Under the pieces are notes generated by a model. That model did not search any database, was not told the origin of the DNA, and worked only from the letters and a program-made list of their open reading frames with translations. A DNA stretch of 37,496 bases from an uncultured Lentisphaerota bacterium. GTDB taxonomy: Bacteria > Verrucomicrobiota > Kiritimatiellia > RFP12 > UBA1067. Shown in pieces: positions 15,573-21,739 of this stretch. Position 1 is the first letter of the stretch. Each line of letters opens with the position of its first letter. Location of the stretch: NCBI GenBank assembly GCA_900321255.1, contig ONVK01000040.1, forward strand, positions 1 through 37,496. The letters are read 5' to 3'. The translations under genes were made by a program, and so were the position numbers.

Positions 15573-17330
15573 ATGAAAACACACACTGGGATTTATCTTG
15601 CAGCGGTTCTTTGCTGCGCGGCAAGCGTGGGACTGGCAGATTTCGCGATCGATGTCGATCTCTCCGCAGATCCGATAAAGGACGTTCGCACTTCGACCTG
15701 CGGACCGGAGGTCGGCTACGCCGGCTGCCTCTTCCCCATCGACGGACCGAACGAGATCGCCGACACCTACTGGTTCAAGACGCGCGCGGCGGAGACCTCG
15801 CGCGCCATGCGCGAGGCGGGTGCGTGGTTCCAGCGCATGTGGCACGCCGCCGATTGGTTTGCCCGCCGCCTTCCTGCGGAGGAATATCGCGCGAAGTGGA
15901 ATATCGACGATGAGACATGGAAGAGGAAATTCCGCCGTTACGAGCGGACCGACCCGGACGCCGCATTCGCGTTCTGGAAGGCGAACGGCTTCAAGGTGCT
16001 CTTCACGCTCGAGGCATGGGGACACGAGAGGTCGAAGAAGGAAATCATCGAGCTTGTCGACTATATCGTCGCCAACCACTACGAGGACGTCGTCGCCGGC
16101 TTCGAGCTCGGCAACGAGTCCTATTACGACAAGAACTACGCCTCGCTCGCGCCCGTCTGGTGCGAAATAATCCCCGAGATCAAGAAGCGCATGCCGAAGG
16201 TGAATCTCGGCATCAACCTCGCCGAGCTCTTCGAGCTCAACCCCGACATCACGCAGGTACGAAACCGCATGCTCGCCGCTGGCGAGATCAAGCGCGACAC
16301 ATACTTCGCCGCGGGCGACTTCAACCGCTATTCGGCGCAGTTCGTGACGGCGATGTCGAATTGCATCAACCAGATCACACACGTCATCTACCATGCCTAC
16401 GGCGCGGAGACGCCCTACAGCTGCTCCTACTACGGGTTCCAGCGCTTCCGCAATTTTCTTCAGGCATTTCCCGAACTCAAGGGGAAGAAGATGTGGCTCA
16501 GCGAGGTTCGTCCGCGCTCCGACGAGGACAACTACTGCCAGCGCATTTTCCGCGAGGCGCTTATAATGGCGCACTACTCGCTCATGGCGATTTGCCAGCC
16601 GGATATGGATGGATTCAACCACCACCAGATCTACGCCATATCCGGCGGCATCTACCAGTCCGACGGAAAGAACTGGCGCATCCAGTGGCGCGACGCAGGG
16701 CGCGAATACGTCGACTGGCGCGCGCCGATGGGCGAGCCGCGGCTTGAGATCGGCGCGTGCGGCGTGATGTACCGCATCCTCGCGGAGGCGATCAAGGAGC
16801 ATCCGCTCATCCTGCGTCACGGCACTTCGAAGGAGGCCGACACCGAAGATGCGTTCTTCACCTCGGCCCGCGTGATGGATCAGGTCTACGCCCGCCGCCG
16901 CGCGCTCAAGGAGGGCAAGAGCGGTTGGCGGCTTCCGAAGGTCGATGGCGAGGTAGAATGGGTCGTACTCGCCGACGCACGTCGCGAGGAAATGTGTCTC
17001 TTGATGGTGAACACGAAATCCGAACCTGCGAAGGTGACGATCACCGCGCGCGGCAAGGTCAAGGACGGAGTCAAGGACAAGATCTTCGCCGCGCCGACCT
17101 ACCGCACGCTGAGCTGCCCCGAGAAGTTCCTCGACTGCCGCGCAGTTCCTGGCGAGGGCCATCCATGGACGCAGCTCAGCTGGGAGGAGACGCAGTCTGG
17201 TTTCGGCACAATCCCGATGGCGGCCTACGAGGGCATGAAGCCCGCCGCTTCCACTCTTACGGTCGAAATCGCCCCGCACACAGTGCAGTCCGTGACCGTT
17301 CTCACCCGCAATGCACCAGACGGCAAGTAG
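15573..17330 (+). CDS. secreted TIM-barrel glycoside hydrolase (clan GH-A-like), paralog B
   Basis: A 585-residue exported protein with signal peptide MKTHTGIYLAAVLCCAASVGLA. Acid/base candidate E182 is in GFELGNESYY and nucleophile candidate E311 in MWLSEVRPRSDEDNYCQR. It resembles paralog A along its whole length but has a longer N-terminal insertion (ADWFARRLPAEEYRAKW) and a substituted nucleophile loop, so substrate preference has probably diverged. The C-terminal beta domain contains EMCLLMVNTKSEPAKVTI. It lies 57 bases after paralog A with no clear promoter, so the two are probably cotranscribed. CAZy family not assignable by eye. Confidence 0.85.
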   Translation: MKTHTGIYLAAVLCCAASVGLADFAIDVDLSADPIKDVRTSTCGPEVGYAGCLFPIDGPNEIADTYWFKTRAAETSRAMREAGAWFQRMWHAADWFARRLPAEEYRAKWNIDDETWKRKFRRYERTDPDAAFAFWKANGFKVLFTLEAWGHERSKKEIIELVDYIVANHYEDVVAGFELGNESYYDKNYASLAPVWCEIIPEIKKRMPKVNLGINLAELFELNPDITQVRNRMLAAGEIKRDTYFAAGDFNRYSAQFVTAMSNCINQITHVIYHAYGAETPYSCSYYGFQRFRNFLQAFPELKGKKMWLSEVRPRSDEDNYCQRIFREALIMAHYSLMAICQPDMDGFNHHQIYAISGGIYQSDGKNWRIQWRDAGREYVDWRAPMGEPRLEIGACGVMYRILAEAIKEHPLILRHGTSKEADTEDAFFTSARVMDQVYARRRALKEGKSGWRLPKVDGEVEWVVLADARREEMCLLMVNTKSEPAKVTITARGKVKDGVKDKIFAAPTYRTLSCPEKFLDCRAVPGEGHPWTQLSWEETQSGFGTIPMAAYEGMKPAASTLTVEIAPHTVQSVTVLTRNAPDGK

Positions 17331-17353
17331 CCCAAATACGGCAGGAGGGGGGA

Positions 17354-17383
17354 TTGACAGGGGTCCGCCTATAGGCGTATAAT
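17354..17383 (+). promoter_or_regulatory. sigma-70 promoter of the toxin-antitoxin pair
   Basis: Perfect TTGACA (17354-17359), 18-base spacer, perfect TATAAT (17378-17383). The ATG is eight bases on at 17392. This is the only full consensus promoter in the window and lacks the TGG extension seen elsewhere, consistent with an acquired module. Confidence 0.8.
17366..17377. promoter_or_regulatory. operator palindrome between -35 and -10
   Basis: CGCCTATAGGCG, a perfect 12-bp palindrome that abuts the -10. A protein bound here would block RNA polymerase. The HTH protein encoded second in the operon is the obvious candidate, giving the autorepression typical of toxin-antitoxin pairs. Confidence 0.6.
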
Positions 17384-17391
17384 ATGCGCCG

Positions 17392-18069
17392 ATGAAGCGG
17401 GTTCTCTATCATGGGTCGAAGGACAGGATTGTAAAGCCGTTGTTCGGGGCGGGGCGCCTCAACAACGACTATGGGCGTGGTTTCTACTGCACTGAGAGCG
17501 AGGATCTTGCGAAAGAGTGGGCCGTTGCCAACGATCACGACGGATGGGCGAATGTCTATTCACTTAATGACGACGGTTTGAATGTTCTCAACTTGAATTC
17601 GAATAAATACTGCCTTCTTCACTGGCTCGCAGTGCTGCTGGAGAATCGCCAGTTCGAAACAGAGTATGGATTGCCTTTGGAGGCCAAGGCGTACCTGACA
17701 ACGCGATTTGCCGTCCCGTACAAAGAAGCGGACGCCATCATCGGCTATAGAGCGGACGACAGCTACTTTACCTTTGCCCAGGACTTCATATCGGGAGCGA
17801 TTTCCTATTCGCAGCTCGCGTCCGCAATGCGCCTTGGTCATCTCGGCGACCAGTATGTTCTCAAGAGCCGGAGGGCATTCGGCAGGATCAGACATGTCGA
17901 GTCGCGGCCTGCGCTTCGCTCTGAATGGCTTGACCGGAAGAATGCCCGGGACCATGCCGCCCGTCAGGAGTATCTGGGCGCATTAAGGCATCGGAGAGTG
18001 CCGGGGGACTTGCGCATCGACCGCATAATCGACGAGGAGATCGGACCTGATGACGAACGCCTACGATAG
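17392..18069 (+). CDS. DUF3990 family protein, probable ADP-ribosyltransferase-like toxin
   Basis: A 225-residue protein. VLYHGSKDRIVKPLFGAGRLNNDYGRGFYCTES is the DUF3990 opening, whose YHGS and DYGxGFY elements resemble the NAD-binding core of ADP-ribosyltransferases. The family tail YRADDSYFTFAQDFISGAISYSQLASAMRLGHLGDQYVLKSRRAF is also present (about 120-165). Such proteins commonly sit beside HTH or DUF3791-like partners and are predicted toxins. The 3' end overlaps the HTH gene by 20 bases. Base composition is lower in GC than the flanking glycosidases, suggesting transfer. The C-terminal 50 residues are Arg-rich and not part of the core. Confidence 0.8.
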   Translation: MKRVLYHGSKDRIVKPLFGAGRLNNDYGRGFYCTESEDLAKEWAVANDHDGWANVYSLNDDGLNVLNLNSNKYCLLHWLAVLLENRQFETEYGLPLEAKAYLTTRFAVPYKEADAIIGYRADDSYFTFAQDFISGAISYSQLASAMRLGHLGDQYVLKSRRAFGRIRHVESRPALRSEWLDRKNARDHAARQEYLGALRHRRVPGDLRIDRIIDEEIGPDDERLR

Positions 18070-18697
18070 AGCGTATCTTCTGCATGCCCGGCAGTCGCTC
18101 GGACGTATGCTGGATTTCTCCTGTCATGCCCTCGGGCATTCCGCAAGAGGTTTTTGGGATTTGTTTCTCGCCTCGGGCGTCGCCGCGTCATTCGGAGAGG
18201 GTGATGCGCATTTCATTGCCGGCATGAGCGGGTATGAACTCGCCTACGAGGTCCTTGAACGCTGCGGGGTGAAGTTTAGTCGCGTCGTCGATCCTTCGCC
18301 TCCGGACGGAAAGTCCCCGGAGTTCTGGGCGGCATGGTCCGTCGCCCATTATCAATGGTTCAGGGGGCTGTCCTTCGCACGCATAGACGCGTTCGCCCCG
18401 ATAGACGACATCGTGGCGATGTATCATCCATATCACGAGATGGACATCTCGCGGTTCTGCGACGAGATGGACAGGCTTTACCGGCTGAAATATCCCGAAC
18501 GGAATCTGCAGCGCATTCGGCGCAGCATCAACTTGAGCCAACGCGAGCTTTCCGAACGCTCCGGCGTGTCGATAAGGACGATACAGGAACTTGAACAGGG
18601 TCGAAAGGACATCAACCGTGCGGGTATAGACACGCTTATGCCGCTTGCCGCCGCGCTTTCCGTTGACGTTGAGTCCCTTGTTGAGCGAGTAGTATGA
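18050..18697 (+). CDS. HTH (XRE-type) protein, probable antitoxin to DUF3990
   Basis: A 215-residue protein. The N-terminal helical region (about 8-75, FWDLFLASGVAASFGEGDAHFIAGMSGYELAYEVL) resembles the DUF3791-like partner domain found with DUF3990. A middle region contains SPEFWAAWSVAHYQWFRGLSF and YHPYHEMDISRF. A C-terminal XRE helix-turn-helix follows (about 155-213, IRRSINLSQRELSERSGVSIRTIQELEQGRKDINR). Fusing partner domain and DNA-binding domain fits an antitoxin that both binds the toxin and represses the operon through the palindrome at 17366-17377. The start at 18050 lies inside the toxin gene and has a GGAGAT ribosome site upstream. Confidence 0.8.
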   Translation: MTNAYDRAYLLHARQSLGRMLDFSCHALGHSARGFWDLFLASGVAASFGEGDAHFIAGMSGYELAYEVLERCGVKFSRVVDPSPPDGKSPEFWAAWSVAHYQWFRGLSFARIDAFAPIDDIVAMYHPYHEMDISRFCDEMDRLYRLKYPERNLQRIRRSINLSQRELSERSGVSIRTIQELEQGRKDINRAGIDTLMPLAAALSVDVESLVERVV

Positions 18698-18715
18698 CCC
18701 CCTAATTTGAGGGGG
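18698..18715. promoter_or_regulatory. C5-TAATTT-G5 box, copy 3
   Basis: CCCCCTAATTTGAGGGGG, the most symmetric of the three copies. It begins at the stop codon of the antitoxin gene. The last G (18715) is 24 bases upstream of the -10 hexamer at 18739. Confidence 0.6.
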
Positions 18716-18735
18716 TGGGAGATCGATGCGTGAAC

Positions 18736-18744
18736 TGATATAAT
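18736..18744 (+). promoter_or_regulatory. extended -10 promoter before a 30-codon ORF
   Basis: TGA-TATAAT with a perfect hexamer (18739-18744), and an ATG six bases later at 18751. Confidence 0.6.
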
Positions 18745-18750
18745 ACCGGC

Positions 18751-18843
18751 ATGAACATGAGACTTGCTGTACGTGCGGCGGCGTTTGCCCCGTCCTTGGT
18801 AATTCCGGGCGCGAAGATATACAAAGCCCGCTGGGTGAAATGA
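18751..18843 (+). CDS. 30-codon leaderless ORF
   Basis: MNMRLAVRAAAFAPSLVIPG... followed by AKIYKARWVK and TGA. It sits at the standard six-base distance from a perfect extended -10, below a C/G box. The N-terminus looks like the start of a signal peptide, so it may be the stump of a deleted secreted-protein gene whose promoter survives. It may also act as a short leader for the GH2 gene 57 bases on. No family recognised. Confidence 0.3.
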   Translation: MNMRLAVRAAAFAPSLVIPGAKIYKARWVK

Positions 18844-18884
18844 TGCCGTCGTGATTTGTGTGATTGCAAGGTAGGTAGGATTCT

Positions 18885-18893
18885 TGGTAAAAT
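18885..18893 (+). promoter_or_regulatory. extended -10 promoter of the first GH2 gene (leaderless)
   Basis: TGG-TAAAAT, hexamer at 18888-18893, and the ATG seven bases later at 18901. Confidence 0.6.
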
Positions 18894-18900
18894 ACCTGAA

Positions 18901-21627
18901 ATGAACACGACAAAGAAAACGACGATGTTGATGGCGGCCGCGTTCGCGGCGTTTGTTTCCTGCGCGGGGGCGATTCCGCTCCCCGAGCATCCGCGTCCCG
19001 ACTGGGAGCGCGCCGAGTGGGTGAACCTTAACGGCGAATGGGACTTCGCCTTCGAGGCGAAGGGCACGCCCGTCGACGCACCGGCGCGTCCGGCGCAGTT
19101 CGACCAGAAGATCGTCGTGCCGTTCGGATGGGCCGCGCCGCTTTCGGGAGTGAAGGGCGAGGGGGACAGCGCGTGGTACAGGCGCGAGGTTGAGATTCCG
19201 GCGGACTGGAAGTCGCCGCGATTCTTCCTCGTTGTCGGCGCCTCGGACTGGCAGACAGACGTCTTCGTGAACGGGAAGTTCGTCGACAGGCATCAGGGCG
19301 GATACGTTCCGTTCGAGGTGGAGCTCACCCCCTTCGCGAAGAAGGGCGGCAAGGCGACTGTCGAACTGCGCGTATGGGACGCTCCGGCGTCAATCTCCGG
19401 CAAGGACTGGCGGCTCTACGGCAAACAGGGCTACGGCAACGCGCGCGGCGTCTGGCAGACCGTATATCTCGAAGGGCGCGGCGAAAGCTATATCGAGTCC
19501 GTGCGCATCACGCCTTATTTCGCGACGAGCCTCTGCGAAGACCACGTCCTTGTCAACGTCACGCTGGGCGCACCTGCGAAAGCGCCGCTCGATGTCACGA
19601 TCGCCTTCAAGCCGGAGGACGGCGGCGCTAAAGTCAGCGAGACTTTCGGAGTCGGGGAAATGGAGAGGGACATCAGCATACCAATAAAGGATGCGAAGGT
19701 CTGGGATCTCGACAATCCCTATCTCTACGAAGTGACGGTGAAGGCGGGCGATGACGAGGTGTCCACGTATTTCGGTTTCCGCGAAATCGGCGTGGGGAAG
19801 AATCCGAACGGACACCCCTACGTGACGCTCAACGGCAAGCCGGTCTATCTCCAGCTCACGCTCGACCAGAGCTACCATCCGGAGGGATTCTACACCTTTC
19901 CGACGGACGAGTTCATGAAGAACGAGATCATGATCTCCAAGAAGCTCGGGCTAACCGGCAACCGTGTCCACATAAAGGCGGAGATCCCGCGCAAGCTGTA
20001 CTGGGCCGACAAATTGGGGCTTCTCATCATGGCCGACGTGCCGAACTGGTGGGGGCATGCAAGCGAGACGGCGTTCCGCGAGCACTGGGCGTGCTTCGAG
20101 GGTATGCTCAAGCGCGACTTCAACCATCCGTCCGTCTTCGCGTGGGTGCTGTTCAACGAGACGTGGGGGCTCTTCTCCGAAGGGCACGTCTACTCGGACG
20201 CGACGAAGCGCCGCGTGGCGGACGTATGGCGCAAGGCGAAAGATGCAGATCCGACGCGCATAATCGAGGACAATTCTCCGTGCAACAACGACCATGTCGT
20301 AACCGACGTCAATACATGGCATTCCTATCTCCCCGGCTGGAAATGGGAGACGAGACTCGATGAATTCTGCGCGAAGACGTTCCCTGGCTCAAAATGGAAC
20401 TACAAGGGCGGTTTCGTGCAGAGAGACGAGCCGATGATGAACTCCGAGTGCGGCAATGTCTGGGGTTACGATGGTTCGACGGGAGACTGCGATCTCACGT
20501 GGGACTACCACATGATGATCAACGCCTTCCGCCGCCACATGAAATGCGCGGGATGGCTCTACACCGAGCACCACGACGTCATCAACGAATGGAACGGCTA
20601 CGTTCGCTTCGACCGCACCGAGAAGGAGTTCGGCATCGAGGAGCTCTTCCCCGGGATGACCTTCCGCGACTTCCATGCCGACGCATACATGCCGCTCGAT
20701 AAGGAGCTCTGCCGCGAATTCAAGGCGGGCGACGTCTATGTCGTTCCTGTGGAATGCATCTCGCTGACGACCGACCGATATGCCGGCAAGAAACTCTCGT
20801 TCAGGCATTCGCTAAGGTACATCGACGGAGAGGGCAAGGTCGTGCAGAACGATGGCGCACCGACTCGCCGCGCCCGGTACGACGAGCCCGCCGAGGCGTG
20901 GCAGGAGAAGGGGAGCATCATCTCCTTCGCAGCGCGGCTCCCCGACTGCGACGCCTGCGGAACCGTGAACGTCACGCTCTATGCAGACGACGAGCCGATT
21001 GCGCGCAACTTCACGTGCTTCGTCACCCGCAAGGAAGAGCCGAAGGAGGTGCGCCCGGTGAAGGCCGAGTGGTCGCACGGCAGGTGGGATGTTCTCGGCG
21101 GCAAGAAGGACTGCGGCGCGGGCACGGGGTTCTTCGAATACGAGTTCGACGCGCCGAAGGGAGAGTGCGTGTTCCGTGCCGAGGTCTCGTCCAAGCGACT
21201 TAATGCGAAGGACTTCAAGAAAGACGCGTCATCCAGCTCTGACCTCGACTACATGCTCGGCGGACTCACCGACCGCTCGCAGAATCCGAACAGCTATCCG
21301 CAGACGACAGTCGCGCACAAATTCCCGGGCTCGGTCAAGGTGTACGCGAACGGCACTCTTGTCGCGACGGTCGAGCTTCCGGACGATCCCGCTGACCACC
21401 GCGGCATACTGTCGTGGTTCTCGCAGGAACGCGCGAAGGACGGCAAGAACAAGCTTCACGAGGCCGGCAGCTACGGCTACCTCGTCGAGGCGAAGGTTCC
21501 GGCCGAAGTCGCCGCGGCGTCGAAGGACGGGAAGATGACGATCCGCCTCGCCGCAGAGAAGACAGGCCTCGCCGTGTACGGTCCGCGCTTCGGCCGCATG
21601 CCGTTCGGGCCGCATCTCGCAGAGTAA
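18901..21627 (+). CDS. secreted glycoside hydrolase family 2 protein
   Basis: A 908-residue exported enzyme. ATG 18901 gives the signal peptide MNTTKKTTMLMAAAFAAFVSCAGA and is seven bases after a -10; the open frame extends 15 codons upstream without support. It shows the GH2 plan: sugar-binding jelly roll (about 30-190), immunoglobulin-like domain (about 195-300), TIM barrel (about 305-600) with acid/base E420 in LFNETWG and nucleophile E516 in MNSECGNVWG, then C-terminal beta domains to 908. Family activities include beta-galactosidase, beta-glucuronidase and beta-mannosidase. The sequence is nearer to uncharacterised GH2 proteins of polysaccharide loci than to LacZ, so the substrate is left open. 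Confidence 0.9.
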   Translation: MNTTKKTTMLMAAAFAAFVSCAGAIPLPEHPRPDWERAEWVNLNGEWDFAFEAKGTPVDAPARPAQFDQKIVVPFGWAAPLSGVKGEGDSAWYRREVEIPADWKSPRFFLVVGASDWQTDVFVNGKFVDRHQGGYVPFEVELTPFAKKGGKATVELRVWDAPASISGKDWRLYGKQGYGNARGVWQTVYLEGRGESYIESVRITPYFATSLCEDHVLVNVTLGAPAKAPLDVTIAFKPEDGGAKVSETFGVGEMERDISIPIKDAKVWDLDNPYLYEVTVKAGDDEVSTYFGFREIGVGKNPNGHPYVTLNGKPVYLQLTLDQSYHPEGFYTFPTDEFMKNEIMISKKLGLTGNRVHIKAEIPRKLYWADKLGLLIMADVPNWWGHASETAFREHWACFEGMLKRDFNHPSVFAWVLFNETWGLFSEGHVYSDATKRRVADVWRKAKDADPTRIIEDNSPCNNDHVVTDVNTWHSYLPGWKWETRLDEFCAKTFPGSKWNYKGGFVQRDEPMMNSECGNVWGYDGSTGDCDLTWDYHMMINAFRRHMKCAGWLYTEHHDVINEWNGYVRFDRTEKEFGIEELFPGMTFRDFHADAYMPLDKELCREFKAGDVYVVPVECISLTTDRYAGKKLSFRHSLRYIDGEGKVVQNDGAPTRRARYDEPAEAWQEKGSIISFAARLPDCDACGTVNVTLYADDEPIARNFTCFVTRKEEPKEVRPVKAEWSHGRWDVLGGKKDCGAGTGFFEYEFDAPKGECVFRAEVSSKRLNAKDFKKDASSSSDLDYMLGGLTDRSQNPNSYPQTTVAHKFPGSVKVYANGTLVATVELPDDPADHRGILSWFSQERAKDGKNKLHEAGSYGYLVEAKVPAEVAAASKDGKMTIRLAAEKTGLAVYGPRFGRMPFGPHLAE

Positions 21628-21685
21628 ACCGCGAGACCATTGGTCAGGCGAGAGGTCTGCCCGGCGAAACATGGGTTTCCCGCAA

Positions 21686-21715
21686 GTGACAGACTGTCGG
21701 TAATTATGGTAAAAT
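21686..21715 (+). promoter_or_regulatory. promoter of the LacZ-type gene
   Basis: GTGACA (21686-21691), 18-base spacer, TGG-TAAAAT (-10 at 21710-21715). The spacer begins inside a GACAGACTGTC palindrome (21688-21698). The start codon is 24 bases after the -10, and the leader carries AAAAGGAGGAAA (21725-21736), the strongest Shine-Dalgarno site in the window. Confidence 0.6.
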
Positions 21716-21739
21716 ATTCTCCTCAAAAGGAGGAAAGAT

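Noticed and set aside
21720-21734. TCCTC/GAGGA hairpin that could hide the ribosome site of the LacZ-type gene
   Set aside because: Transcription from the -10 at 21710-21715 would start near 21722, inside the left arm, so the stem cannot form fully.
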